Below are positions 51,017 to 59,525 of a stretch of 64,000 nt of DNA, piece by piece. The first letter of the stretch is position 1. Every line of letters begins with the position of its first letter. Position numbers and translations under genes: made by a program. The notes beneath the pieces were generated by a model. It was not told where the DNA came from. It was given only the letters and a program-made list of their open reading frames with translations, and searched no databases. Source of the DNA: JBEKCD01 sp050015055 (lineage in GTDB: Archaea; Thermoproteota; Bathyarchaeia; Bathyarchaeales; Bathycorpusculaceae); the NCBI GenBank assembly GCA_050015055.1, contig JBEKCD010000014.1, positions 1-64,000 on the forward strand. Direction: 5' to 3'.

Positions 51017-52108
51017 ATGATTTCGAACGCTAGGTTTAGAGATGAGAATCTTTCAAAAAGCGTGGCACAGAAGATTCACGAAGTTGCAGCAAGTGAGGGC
51101 TCGGTCAAGATCTGTCACGTTTGTGGCACGCATGAGTGGACGATCACGCATTTTGGCATACGAAGCCTTCTACCCTCAAACATAGAGGTAATAGCGGGTC
51201 CAGGTTGCCCCGTTTGCATAGTTCCAGCATCGGAAATCGATGAAGCCGTGCAACTCGCCATGAAGAAAGTAACGGTAACATGTTTTGGCGACGTTTTGCG
51301 CGTTCCCGGCTCAAAGATGTCTCTTCTGGATGCTAGAGCTGCAGGGGCCGACATCCGCATTGTTTACAGTGTCGAGGATGCGGTCAAGATGGCCAAGAAC
51401 GAGGGTGGCAAGGACTTTGTCTTTTTTGCTGTTGGCTTTGAAACAACCGCGCCGTCCACCGCCGTCGAACTAGTTGGCAAGTCGCCGCCTGAAAACCTGA
51501 GCTTTTTGATTTCTCACCGGCTTATCCCTCCTGCTATGGAGCTCCTTGTTAGGATGAAGGATTTGAATCTTGATGGCTTCATTGCACCAGGCCACGTCAG
51601 CACGATTATCGGACTCAGGCCCTACGAGATTTTTCCAAAGACCTACAAGATGCCCACGGTTGTGGCCGGTTTCGAACCTCTGGACGTCCTATTTGCCATT
51701 TACATGATTGTGAAACAGATAAAGGAAGGCAAGCCTCAGCTGGAGAACGAGTACGTGCGTGCCGTGCATCGGGAGGGAAACGTGAAGGCTCAGGAAGTGA
51801 TGCGCAAAGTCTTTGACATCTCAGATGGCAACTGGCGCGGGCTAGGCGAAATACCCTCTTCTAGGCTCCTGCTAAGCCACGATTATGAAGCGTTCGATGC
51901 CCCTTTGAAGCATAAGATACACGTTGAACGTGGCGTTGACATACAACACGGCTGTCAATGTCATCTGGTCATAATCGGCAAAACCAAACCCACAGACTGC
52001 CCACTATTCATGAAAGCTTGCACGCCGCAAAAGCCTGTCGGCGCCTGCATGGTCGGCAGCGAGGGAACTTGCCGTATCTGGGCAAGGACAATGAAAATGC
52101 CACAGTGA
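51017..52108 (+). CDS. hypD: Hydrogenase maturation protein HypD
   Basis: The 363-residue product has CHVCGTHEWTITHFGIRSLLP, GPGCPVC, GFETTAPSTA, FIAPGHVSTIIG and the late Cys set for its [4Fe-4S] cluster (GCQCHLV, DCPLFMKAC, GACMVGSEGTCRIW). With HypC it assembles Fe(CN)2CO. A 19-bp gap from hypC suggests co-transcription. Confidence 0.95.
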   Translation: MISNARFRDENLSKSVAQKIHEVAASEGSVKICHVCGTHEWTITHFGIRSLLPSNIEVIAGPGCPVCIVPASEIDEAVQLAMKKVTVTCFGDVLRVPGSKMSLLDARAAGADIRIVYSVEDAVKMAKNEGGKDFVFFAVGFETTAPSTAVELVGKSPPENLSFLISHRLIPPAMELLVRMKDLNLDGFIAPGHVSTIIGLRPYEIFPKTYKMPTVVAGFEPLDVLFAIYMIVKQIKEGKPQLENEYVRAVHREGNVKAQEVMRKVFDISDGNWRGLGEIPSSRLLLSHDYEAFDAPLKHKIHVERGVDIQHGCQCHLVIIGKTKPTDCPLFMKACTPQKPVGACMVGSEGTCRIWARTMKMPQ

Positions 52109-52177
52109 AGTGCCTTCCTGAACTAATGACTCTTGCAGCTCATCACTTCAAATGGGCCGGAAAAGATAGTCCCCGAC

Positions 52178-53245
52178 CTAGCATATTCTCGGTACGGGAT
52201 CTCCAATTGGTCTCGAGATTATTCTCTTTCCGCCTATCGTCGTCTGCATTGCGACGCCCGCGAAATCTTTCGTTGTTTCGCCGATGATTTCCGCCTCTTT
52301 TCCAGATTGTGTTGTCCTCAGAAGCTCCAAGATTTCTTCGGCTTTTTCCTTTACGGCTCCTATTACCACTTTTCCTTCATTTCCAATTTCAAGCGGATCT
52401 AAGCCCAGCATTTCGCACGCTACCAGAACATCGTTTCTGACGGGTATCTTGTCCTCCAACGTCAGTATGCCGACCTGCGATTTCTCGCTGAACTCGTTCA
52501 GCGCGTCAGCCAAACCGCCTCTCGTCGGGTCCTTCATGGCTACGATGCCTCCGACTTCACCCAGCAAACGTTGAACTAAACGGTTCAACGGCTTAACATC
52601 GGATTTTATAGCACTTCCAAAACGCAATCCCTCCTGTGCGGACAAGACGGCTAAGCCATGGTCGCCCACAGTTCCGGACAGGATTATCTTGTCGCCAACA
52701 CAGAGGTTCGAGTCTAGCGTCCAGCGAGGCTTAAAGTTGCTCCTGAATTGCCTTACAACTTTGAAGTTCTTGTCTAAGGCTACGGTTCGCCTTCCAATTC
52801 CTGACGTGTTTATTATGCATCCGCCCAGACTTCCTTTCTCCACAACCTTGGTGTCTCCGGTAACGATGTTCACGTTTGCTTCGACACATGTTTCCTGCAT
52901 GCTCGTTAGGATTCTTTCAAAATCATCCAAGGCCAAACCCTCTTCCAAAACGAAGCCGCATGCCAACGCATATGGTTCTCCCCCAACCATTGAAATATCG
53001 TTGACTGTACCAGAAACTGCTAAGCGTCCAATGTCGCCTCCAGGGAAGAATATTGGTTTCACAACGTGCGAATCGCTCTTGAAAACCACGTCACCAACGA
53101 CGGCGGCGTCATCCATGGCTTCAAGCGGAACTTCCGCGTTACTGGCTCCTCCGAAATGCTTGACGATGTAGTTCTTAACTAGATCGTGCATGACTGTTCC
53201 GCCTGCGCCGTGCAACATCGTAATATGCGCCTTCTCTTCGGTCAA
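52178..53245 (-). CDS. hypE: Hydrogenase maturation protein HypE
   Basis: The 355-residue product starts with TMLHGAGGTVMHDLVKNYI. It has MDDAAVVGD for ATP binding, GGDIGRLAVSGTVNDISMVGG, and ends in PVPRIC with the C-terminal Cys that carries the thiocarbamate/thiocyanate. It is convergent with hypD, 70 bp apart. hypA and hypB are not in the window. Confidence 0.95.
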   Translation of the reverse strand: MTEEKAHITMLHGAGGTVMHDLVKNYIVKHFGGASNAEVPLEAMDDAAVVGDVVFKSDSHVVKPIFFPGGDIGRLAVSGTVNDISMVGGEPYALACGFVLEEGLALDDFERILTSMQETCVEANVNIVTGDTKVVEKGSLGGCIINTSGIGRRTVALDKNFKVVRQFRSNFKPRWTLDSNLCVGDKIILSGTVGDHGLAVLSAQEGLRFGSAIKSDVKPLNRLVQRLLGEVGGIVAMKDPTRGGLADALNEFSEKSQVGILTLEDKIPVRNDVLVACEMLGLDPLEIGNEGKVVIGAVKEKAEEILELLRTTQSGKEAEIIGETTKDFAGVAMQTTIGGKRIISRPIGDPVPRIC

Positions 53246-53396
53246 TCTACCACGCTCGCTTTCGACTTGGTACTAACTTCAAGAGTCAAAAATAAACACA
53301 TCGTACCACAACGTCGGGTTACTCAAGCCTTTGTGCCAAAGAACGCGTTCGGAAGGGGCAAACAGCTCGGTAAACTGTTTGCTTTAGAGGAAAACC

Positions 53397-53404
53397 ATAT
53401 AAAT
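53397..53404 (+). promoter_or_regulatory. TATA box of the ribosomal protein cluster
   Basis: ATATAAAT after CC lies 50 bp before the GTG of uL22, and a GAGGAG ribosome site is at 53432-53437. It marks uL22 as the first gene here. Confidence 0.6.
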
Positions 53405-53446
53405 CACCATACTGCTGTTCATTTGCGCAACTGAGGAGAATATGAA

Positions 53447-53773
53447 GTGCCAAAATGGGGGTACTCAATAGCAGAAGAAGAACTGGATCCGGAGAAGGGA
53501 CATCGCCACGGTCTGGTAAAGGCGTTTGCGGGTAGATATCCGATCAAAGCTGCTGGGAAGATTCTGAAGCTGCTTGAGGGAGCTGAGGCAAACGCTGAAA
53601 ATAAAGGTCTCGACACGGACAGACTGCGTATCATTCACGCGGCCACCAGTCAGGCGATGAAGGTTAAGCGTTTTACGCCAAGGGCTCAAGGAAGGACCAC
53701 ACCGAGTTTCAACACTCTGTGCCACGTTGAGATAGCCTTAGAAGAGCAGCCAGAGAAAGGAGAAGGAGCCTAG
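53447..53773 (+). CDS. rpl22: 50S ribosomal protein L22 (uL22), apparently internally shortened
   Basis: The 108-residue product starts PKWGYSIAEEELDPEK and has GRYPIKAAGKILKLLEGAEANAENKGLD, RIIHAATSQA and FTPRAQGRTTPSFNTLCHVEIALEE, all conserved L22 parts. Between DPEK and GHRHGL the usual ~50 residues (the RELRISPK and EIKGM helix region) are missing. Archaeal L22 is about 150 aa. The frame is intact across the gap, so it is either a real deletion or an assembly collapse. GTG 53447, after GAGGAG. Confidence 0.85.
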   Translation: MPKWGYSIAEEELDPEKGHRHGLVKAFAGRYPIKAAGKILKLLEGAEANAENKGLDTDRLRIIHAATSQAMKVKRFTPRAQGRTTPSFNTLCHVEIALEEQPEKGEGA

Positions 53774-54501
53774 TGTCAGTAGTCAAACATTTCATAACAG
53801 AATCCATGAAGAAGACGGAAATCGACGAGTTTCTGCAGAAAAAACTTGAAAGGGCGGGATACGGCGGCGTAACCATATCAAAGACGCCTTTGGGGACTCA
53901 CATAGTCGTCTATGCTATGCGGCCAGGTTTGGTTATAGGTCGTGGTGGAGAAACCATAAGAGAGCTTGCAAGCATTCTGGAGGAAAAATTCAAGGTTTCA
54001 AACCCGCAGATTTCTGTTTCTGAAATCGAAATTCCAGAGTTGAACGCTTACGTAGTTGCAACACGCGTTGCCGGAGCACTGCAGAGAGGTGTACATTTCA
54101 GAAGAGCTGGTTTCTGGTCTCTCAATCAGGTCATGGAGGCAGGCGCTCTAGGTGCAGAAATAGTCATAAGCGGAAAATTGAGGACTGAAAGGGCAAGATA
54201 TGAAAAGTTCAAAGCCGGATACTTGGTGAAATGCGGGGAACCATCAATAAAATACATGCAGAGAGCTGAAGTTCATGTTCAACTGAAGCCGGGCATATTC
54301 GGCGTAAGAGTCAAGATAATGCCTCCCGACGCAATATTCCCCGACAAGATTAAGATAGTTGAAAAGCTGCCCCCCGAATTAAAACCGAAAGAGGCAGAAG
54401 CAACAGAGGCAAAAACCGAGCAGGAACCGCCGGTCGAAGGGGAGAAAGCCGAGGAAACAGGCACTGACGTGAAAAGAGAGGAAGAGGAGGGAACCGCTTA
54501 G
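53773..54501 (+). CDS. rps3: 30S ribosomal protein S3 (uS3)
   Basis: The 242-residue product has the KH domain GRGGETIRELASILEEKF, IPELNAYVVATRVAGALQRGVHFRRA, and the S3 C-terminal domain (VKCGEPSIKYMQRAEV, GIFGVRVKIMPPDAIFPDKI). A charged Glu/Lys/Thr tail of about 40 residues follows. The GTG start overlaps the uL22 stop by one base. It is part of the small subunit mRNA entry site. Confidence 0.96.
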   Translation: MSVVKHFITESMKKTEIDEFLQKKLERAGYGGVTISKTPLGTHIVVYAMRPGLVIGRGGETIRELASILEEKFKVSNPQISVSEIEIPELNAYVVATRVAGALQRGVHFRRAGFWSLNQVMEAGALGAEIVISGKLRTERARYEKFKAGYLVKCGEPSIKYMQRAEVHVQLKPGIFGVRVKIMPPDAIFPDKIKIVEKLPPELKPKEAEATEAKTEQEPPVEGEKAEETGTDVKREEEEGTA

Positions 54502-54741
54502 ATGCCCGTACTGCGAATGAAAGAGATACGTGACCTGTCTTCTGCCGAAAGAACGGAGAAGCTGGGCGAGTTCAGGACGGAGCTTCTTAGAATGAAGACC
54601 ATGATCGGCGCGGGTGGAACTGTAGAGAATCCGGCGAGGGTTAAGGCTCTGCGCAAAGCAATAGCAAAGATTCTGACGGTCGAACATGAAGAAAGGCACG
54701 GAATAAGGAAGACAGAACCAACAAAGAGGAAAAAGGAATGA
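54502..54741 (+). CDS. rpl29: 50S ribosomal protein L29 (uL29)
   Basis: The 79-residue product has MKEIRDLSSAERTEKLGEFRTELLRMKT and ARVKALRKAIAKILTVEHE, the two helices of L29. It starts directly after the S3 stop. It lies at the exit of the ribosomal tunnel. Normal length. Confidence 0.95.
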   Translation: MPVLRMKEIRDLSSAERTEKLGEFRTELLRMKTMIGAGGTVENPARVKALRKAIAKILTVEHEERHGIRKTEPTKRKKE

Positions 54742-55019
54742 ACATAACGCCAGACATAATTCGCTGCGAATTCATCGGTATTGACGTCAGGGTCGCTCGG
54801 AGCACCCATAAAGGCAATGTTGGAATCTGTGGCAAAGTAGTAGGTGAAACACGAAATACCTTCGCTATCTTGCACGGAGGGAAGAAGAAAACTGTCGCAA
54901 AGGACTCGTCTGTTTTTCACTTCGAGTTTGCAGATAGAACGATCGTCGAAGTCAACGGCAGGCTTCTTACGGGAAGACCTGAAGATCGCCTAAAGAAGAG
55001 TGTTAGGAGACTATGGTGA
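54738..55019 (+). CDS. rnp1: RNase P protein component 1 (Rnp1/Rpp29)
   Basis: The 93-residue product has the Sm-like barrel of archaeal Pop4: IIRCEFIGIDVRVARSTHKGNVGICGKVVGETRNTF and KDSSVFHFEF. It binds RNase P RNA. Its place between L29 and S17 is classic in archaea. The ATG overlaps the L29 stop by 4 bp. Confidence 0.95.
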   Translation: MNITPDIIRCEFIGIDVRVARSTHKGNVGICGKVVGETRNTFAILHGGKKKTVAKDSSVFHFEFADRTIVEVNGRLLTGRPEDRLKKSVRRLW

Positions 55020-55336
55020 TGTCGCTTACTTTCAAGAAGCCCAAGAAAGCGTGTGAAGACACGAACTGTCCGTTTCACGGAGAACTTCCAATAAGAGGCC
55101 GCGTGTTTAAAGGAGTTGTCGTCACCGCGAAGATGGAAAAGACCGTGGTTGTAGAACGCGATTACCTCTCATACATTTCAAAGTTCATGAGGTATGAAAG
55201 AAGGCGCAGTCGAATACCCTCCCACAACCCACCCTGCATAGACGCAAGAGAAGGAGACCGCGTGATAATAGCTGAGACCCGCCCAATAAGCAAGACAGTG
55301 TCATTTGTCGTTGTTGAAAAGTTGGAAGGGAAGTAG
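55013..55336 (+). CDS. rps17: 30S ribosomal protein S17 (uS17)
   Basis: The 107-residue product has CPFHGELPIRGRVFKGVVVTAKMEKTVVVERDYLSYISKF and GDRVIIAETRPISKTVSFVVVEK. The OB-fold binds 16S rRNA. ATG 55013 overlaps rnp1, and ATG 55019 is an alternative. Confidence 0.95.
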   Translation: MVMSLTFKKPKKACEDTNCPFHGELPIRGRVFKGVVVTAKMEKTVVVERDYLSYISKFMRYERRRSRIPSHNPPCIDAREGDRVIIAETRPISKTVSFVVVEKLEGK

Positions 55337-55337
55337 A

Positions 55338-55778
55338 ATGGCGGCCAAAGGAAAACAGCGAGGGTTAGTCGCAAAGGGAATGCTTGGACATGGACCGAAG
55401 CTATCAAGAGGATTGCAACCACCTGCAATTCTAAGATGCGCTGACAATACTGGGGCGAGACACCTGAGGCTAATTCAAGTTATGGGCTATAAGGGAAGGT
55501 TGCGACGTTATCCATCTGCTGCGGTGGGTGATAGGATAACTGTCTCTGTCAGGCAGGGAACACCAGACATGCGAAAGAAAATTTTCCAAGCGGTGATCGT
55601 GAGACAAAGAAAACCGTTCAGACGGATTGACGGTGTCTGGGTTGCATTCGAAGACAACGCGGCAGTAGTGATAACCCCCGAAGGGGAAATGAAGGGCTCG
55701 GAGATTCGGGGTCCCGTGGCAAAAGAGGCGGCAGAAAGATGGCCGAGGATAGCAAGCGCCTCCAGTATAATAATATAG
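55338..55778 (+). CDS. rpl14: 50S ribosomal protein L14 (uL14)
   Basis: The 146-residue product starts MAAKGKQRGLVAKGM and has LRCADNTGARHLRLIQVMGYKG, SVRQGTPDMRKKIFQAVIVRQRKPFRR and FEDNAAVVITPEGEMKGSEIRGPVAKEAAERWPRIASAS. It forms an intersubunit bridge. I use the ATG at 55338, one base after the S17 stop. Confidence 0.96.
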   Translation: MAAKGKQRGLVAKGMLGHGPKLSRGLQPPAILRCADNTGARHLRLIQVMGYKGRLRRYPSAAVGDRITVSVRQGTPDMRKKIFQAVIVRQRKPFRRIDGVWVAFEDNAAVVITPEGEMKGSEIRGPVAKEAAERWPRIASASSIII

Positions 55779-55790
55779 GTTGAGGAAAGC

Positions 55791-56549
55791 ATGCAGACAG
55801 CCAGACCCGTGACGAAGCCGACCAAACAAAGAAAAATGCTCTACCAGGCACCTGACCACGTGCGCCACAGGCTTCTTGCTGCACACCTCTCACCAGAGCT
55901 TAGAGCCACACACATAGCGAAAAGCCTTCCAGTCAGAAGCGGAGACACCATCCGCGTGATGAGAGGGGACCACAAAGGTACTGAAGGGAAGATCACACGG
56001 ATAGACCTCAAAAAATACAGAATTTACGTTGAAGGATTAACACGAGAGAAGGTCGACGGAACCACAATATTCGTTCCAGTGCATCCATCCAAGTTAATGA
56101 TCACACGGCTGAACCTCGACGACAAATGGCGAAAGAAGATTTTGGAAAGAAAGCAAAAGGCACAAAAGAAACCACAGAAACCCACGAAGAAGCCGAAGCC
56201 AGAACCTGTTGAGAAACCTCCAGAAACCGCCGAACTGAAACAACCTGCAGAAGAGAAGGTTACAGAAGAGAAGGTTACAGAAGAGAAGGTTACAGAAGAG
56301 AAGGTTACAGAAGAGAAGGTTACAGAAGAGAAGGTTACAGAAGAGAAGGTTACAGAAGAGAAGGTTGCCGCCGCCATTGAGAGAGCACCGAAAAAGGGAG
56401 TCTCAAAACCAAGAAAGAAAACGAAGAAGGCGGCCGCAGAGAAAAAGGAGGCTCAGGCTGCAGAGACCAAGGCGGAAAAGGAGCCTAAGGTGCAGAGAAA
56501 AAGGACCAAGCGTAAGAGCGCCAAGAAAACTGAAGAAGGAGAAGGATAG
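55791..56549 (+). CDS. rpl24: 50S ribosomal protein L24 (uL24) with long repetitive tail
   Basis: The 252-residue product has the L24 core in the first 120 residues (LSPELRATHIAKSLPVRSGDTIRVMRGDHKGTEGKITRID, the KOW motif). A 130-residue Lys/Glu/Ala tail follows, which includes eight EEKV units in tandem (about 155-192). Archaeal L24 is about 120 aa, so the tail doubles its length. Tails of this type may contact other rRNA or be simple expansion of DNA repeats. Confidence 0.94.
   Translation: MQTARPVTKPTKQRKMLYQAPDHVRHRLLAAHLSPELRATHIAKSLPVRSGDTIRVMRGDHKGTEGKITRIDLKKYRIYVEGLTREKVDGTTIFVPVHPSKLMITRLNLDDKWRKKILERKQKAQKKPQKPTKKPKPEPVEKPPETAELKQPAEEKVTEEKVTEEKVTEEKVTEEKVTEEKVTEEKVTEEKVAAAIERAPKKGVSKPRKKTKKAAAEKKEAQAAETKAEKEPKVQRKRTKRKSAKKTEEGEG
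56250..56369 (+). repeat. 15-bp tandem repeat, eight copies, inside rpl24
   Basis: The unit GAAGAGAAGGTTACA repeats with exact 15-bp spacing (GAGAAGGTT at 56253, 56268, 56283 and so on to 56358), encoding EEKVT. Copies are nearly identical at DNA level, including third bases, so the expansion is recent. Confidence 0.9.
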
Positions 56550-56551
56550 GT

Positions 56552-57310
56552 TTGGGCAAGAAGGGACAATCATCCGGGTTGAAACGGAAACCAGCGCCAA
56601 GATTCTGGCCAATTCATAGGAAGGAATTCACTTGGGTCGTAAAACCCACTTCCGGGCCGCACTCGCTTGAAAAGTGCATGCCTCTAGCTCTACTCCTGCG
56701 CGACGTTCTCGGGCTAGCCGAGACCAGGAAGGAGGCTAAAACGATAGTTTCACAGGGAAGAGTCCACGTGGATGGAAACATTAGGACGAAGGACGATTTC
56801 CCCATTGGTCTGATGGACGTAATCTCGATACCGGATGTAGGTAAAAACTTTTGTGTGTTGCCTTCATACAAGGGCCTGATACTCAAAGAGATAAGCAGTG
56901 AAGATGCGAAATTCAAGCTCTGCAGAATAGAGGACAAGACGGTAGTCAGCAAGGGGCAAGTGCAGCTTCATCTTCACGATGGATCGAACATTCTGGTCAA
57001 GGTTGCTGACCTCAAGAATCCACAGGAAGACGTTTATGACACGTTAGACACTGTGAAAATAAGTCTTCCAGAAAAACAAATTCTCGAACACATCAAAATG
57101 AAAGAGAAAGACTTTGCAATAATCACTGGCGGGAAGAACATCGGCAATTGGGGCAAGGCAGTTGAAATTGAGAAGGCAGAGGGCAAGAAACGCAGAAACG
57201 CACTCGTGACGATTGAAAATGAAAAAGGAAACCGCTATCAAACAACTTTGAACTTTGTTTTTGCAATAGGCGAAGCGCATCCCCTGATATCCTTAGCGGA
57301 GGCACTCTAG
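56552..57310 (+). CDS. rps4e: 30S ribosomal protein S4e (eS4)
   Basis: The 252-residue product has FTWVVKPTSGPHSLEKCMPLALLLRDVLGLA, an S4-type RNA-binding domain (ETRKEAKTIVSQGRVHVDGNIRTK) and a KOW domain (FAIITGGKNIGNWGKAVEIE). It is specific to archaea and eukaryotes. TTG start at 56552, 2 bp past the L24 stop. Confidence 0.96.
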   Translation: MGKKGQSSGLKRKPAPRFWPIHRKEFTWVVKPTSGPHSLEKCMPLALLLRDVLGLAETRKEAKTIVSQGRVHVDGNIRTKDDFPIGLMDVISIPDVGKNFCVLPSYKGLILKEISSEDAKFKLCRIEDKTVVSKGQVQLHLHDGSNILVKVADLKNPQEDVYDTLDTVKISLPEKQILEHIKMKEKDFAIITGGKNIGNWGKAVEIEKAEGKKRRNALVTIENEKGNRYQTTLNFVFAIGEAHPLISLAEAL

Positions 57311-57311
57311 G

Positions 57312-57851
57312 TTGTCGGCAGACGAAATCCCCAAGCGGTGGGAGCAGCAGCCCATGCTCAAACCAAGAATTGAAAAAGTCACCGTCAACATCAGTGTTGG
57401 AAAGTCCGGTGAACCACTGGAAAAAGCCACGAAGGTCTTGAAAGAAATCACAGGTAGAACTCCGTGCAAGAGAAAAGCCAAGAGCAGTATAAGAGATTTC
57501 GGAATCAGAAAAGGCGAATCTATAGCTTGCATTGTAACGCTCAGAGAGGAGAAAGCGATTGAGTTCTTGAAGAAAGCTCTGCCTGTCGTTGACAACAAGA
57601 TTTCCGCCCGAAGCTTTGATGGCCAGGGCAATTTTTCCTTCGGCATAAAAGAGCACATTGAACTGCCCGGTGTAAGATACGATCCTGAGGTAGGCATATT
57701 CGGAATGGATGTCTGTGTCTCGGTCACTCGTCCCGGCTACCGTGTTAAGAACCGGAGGTACAGAAGGGCGAAGCTTGGTCCAAAGCACGTTTTGACACCG
57801 CAGGAAGCCATGGTTTTTGTCAAAGACACTCTGGGAGTAGAAGTTGTGTGA
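57312..57851 (+). CDS. rpl5: 50S ribosomal protein L5 (uL5)
   Basis: The 179-residue product has MLKPRIEKVTVNISVGKSGEPLEKATKVLKEITGRTPC, IRKGESIACIVTLR and IKEHIELPGVRYDPEVGIFGMDVCVSVTRPGYR. It binds 5S rRNA. TTG start at 57312. Confidence 0.96.
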   Translation: MSADEIPKRWEQQPMLKPRIEKVTVNISVGKSGEPLEKATKVLKEITGRTPCKRKAKSSIRDFGIRKGESIACIVTLREEKAIEFLKKALPVVDNKISARSFDGQGNFSFGIKEHIELPGVRYDPEVGIFGMDVCVSVTRPGYRVKNRRYRRAKLGPKHVLTPQEAMVFVKDTLGVEVV

Positions 57852-57865
57852 GATTGGTGGACTGT

Positions 57866-58030
57866 ATGGGTAAACAGAAATCAAAGAAGGATAGAAAATA
57901 CGGGAAAGGTGCAAGGCCGTGTAGTAGGTGCGGGTCCTACGGACCGGTTATCCGGCGTTACAATTTATATCTCTGTCGGCATTGTTTTAGGGAGGTAGCG
58001 AAAAAACTCGGATTCAAGAAATATGAGTGA
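57866..58030 (+). CDS. rps14: 30S ribosomal protein S14 (uS14), zinc type
   Basis: The 54-residue product has a four-Cys zinc site (CSRCGSYGPVIRRYNLYLCRHC) and ends FREVAKKLGFKKYE. It starts at ATG 57866; an upstream in-frame start would overlap L5. Confidence 0.95.
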   Translation: MGKQKSKKDRKYGKGARPCSRCGSYGPVIRRYNLYLCRHCFREVAKKLGFKKYE

Positions 58031-58047
58031 TAAAGGGGAAAAAGACG

Positions 58048-58431
58048 ATGGACACCTTGGCGAACGGTTTGACCGCCATAATAAACAGTGAGATGCGAAA
58101 CAAGCATGAGTGCATAATCAGCCCAGCCTCTAGGCTTTTGGGCAGGGTTTTGAGGATTATGCAGCTTAATGGTTACATCGGTGAGTTCGAGTTTATAGAT
58201 GATGGTCGTTCTGGCAAGTTCAAGGTTCAACTCTTGGGGAGAATCAACAAGTGCGGCGCCATCAAGCCACGCTTTTCAGTCAAGATGGACAGGTTTGAAG
58301 AATGGGAGAAGAAGTATCTTCCATCAAGAGAGGTAGGATTGCTGGTCATTTCAAGTCCAAACGGCGTCCTGTCACACAAAGAGGCAAGAGAAAAACGCAT
58401 CGGAGGCAGACTGTTAGCATTCATTTATTGA
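58048..58431 (+). CDS. rps8: 30S ribosomal protein S8 (uS8)
   Basis: The 127-residue product has MDTLANGLTAIINSEMRNKHECIISPASRLLGRVLRIMQLNGYIGEFE and the C-terminal SSPNGVLSHKEAREKRIGGRLLAFIY. ATG 58048 is 9 nt after AAAGGGG. It binds central 16S rRNA. Confidence 0.95.
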   Translation: MDTLANGLTAIINSEMRNKHECIISPASRLLGRVLRIMQLNGYIGEFEFIDDGRSGKFKVQLLGRINKCGAIKPRFSVKMDRFEEWEKKYLPSREVGLLVISSPNGVLSHKEAREKRIGGRLLAFIY

Positions 58432-58443
58432 AGGTGCCCCCAA

Positions 58444-58989
58444 GTGCGAGCCATAGAAATATCTGAGAATGTTCAAGTTCCCGATGACGTAGAGGTCAGT
58501 CTGGAAGGCAAAAGATTCACAGTGAAAGGATCCAAAGGAACGTTGGTTCGTGACTTTTCTTTTGCTCCTATTTCAATGGAACTCAACGGCAGAACCATTT
58601 GCATTCGCGCTGAATGGCCACGCAAGAAAGAAGCTTCCCTCGTGGGTACGCTTCGTTCACACGTTCAAAACATGATTACGGGCGTAAGAAAGGGCTTCAC
58701 GTACAAAGTCAAGATAGTTTTCTCACACTTCCCGATTTCAGTCAAACTTAAAGGCAAGACCGTTCTCATCGAAAACTTCACTGGCGAGAGAAGCCCGAGG
58801 AAGGCAAAGATAATAGGCGACGTTCAAGTCAAAATCCAAAGCGAAGACGTTTTCGTTCAGGGCATAGATTTGGAAGACGTCAGCCAGACCGCAGCAAACA
58901 TTGAACAAGCAACCAGGGTGAAAAGGAAGGATCCACGCATTTTCTTGGACGGCTTATACGTCTACGAGCGAAGTGAGGGGGTAGACTGA
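58444..58989 (+). CDS. rpl6: 50S ribosomal protein L6 (uL6)
   Basis: The 181-residue product has two related halves, with VSLEGKRFTVKGSKGTLVRDFS and VKLKGKTVLIENFTGERSPRKAKIIG, and GVRKGFTYKVKIVFSHFPI between. GTG start at 58444. The stop overlaps the eL32 start. Confidence 0.95.
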   Translation: MRAIEISENVQVPDDVEVSLEGKRFTVKGSKGTLVRDFSFAPISMELNGRTICIRAEWPRKKEASLVGTLRSHVQNMITGVRKGFTYKVKIVFSHFPISVKLKGKTVLIENFTGERSPRKAKIIGDVQVKIQSEDVFVQGIDLEDVSQTAANIEQATRVKRKDPRIFLDGLYVYERSEGVD

Positions 58990-59525
58990 TGGCCCTGCCA
59001 AGAGCAACCGCCTCTGAAAAGGCCTTGAAGCTGAGAAAGCGCGTTAAAGCAAAGAAGCCAAACTTCGTCAGACAAGAAAGTTGGAGGTACGTGCGCTTGA
59101 AAGAAAACTGGCGCAGACCCCATGGTCTAGACAACAAAGTGAGAAAGAGGTTCAAGGGGTGGCCAGCCCGCGTAAGTGCGGGATACAGAGGACCGAAGAG
59201 TGCCAGGGCACTTCACCCGTCGGGTTTTGAAGAGGTCTTGGTGTACAACGCAGATGGTCTCAAGAAAATTGACCCGGGGACCCAAGCTGCACGAATTGCC
59301 CACACCGTGGGCAAAAGGAAGAGAGTCCAAATCCTAACCGAAGCAAGGAAGAAGAAAATAGTCGTTCTTAATCAGAGACAGGCAAAAGAGACTACTAAGA
59401 AAGAGGAAGAACCTACTGAAGAGGCTGAGACAGAAGAAGTCGAGACAGAAGAAGCAGCGAAGACAGAGAAGCCAAAGAAGGAAGAGGAAGCCAACAAACG
59501 TAAGAAAAGGACTGAGAAGAAATGA
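58989..59525 (+). CDS. rpl32e: 50S ribosomal protein L32e (eL32) with charged tail
   Basis: The 178-residue product has the eL32 core (FVRQESWRYVRLKENWRRPHGLDNKVRKRFKGWPARVSAGYRGPKSARALHPSGFEEVLV). The last ~45 residues are a Glu-rich then Lys-rich tail (KEEEPTEEAETEEVETEEAAK). The end overlaps eL19 by 4 bp. Like S3 and L24, it carries a low-complexity extension. Confidence 0.95.
   Translation: MALPRATASEKALKLRKRVKAKKPNFVRQESWRYVRLKENWRRPHGLDNKVRKRFKGWPARVSAGYRGPKSARALHPSGFEEVLVYNADGLKKIDPGTQAARIAHTVGKRKRVQILTEARKKKIVVLNQRQAKETTKKEEEPTEEAETEEVETEEAAKTEKPKKEEEANKRKKRTEKK

Noticed and set aside
56024..56377. Minus-strand frame over the L24 repeats (VTFSS repeats)
   Set aside because: It is the mirror of the 15-bp repeat in rpl24; any frame through a 15-bp repeat stays open.
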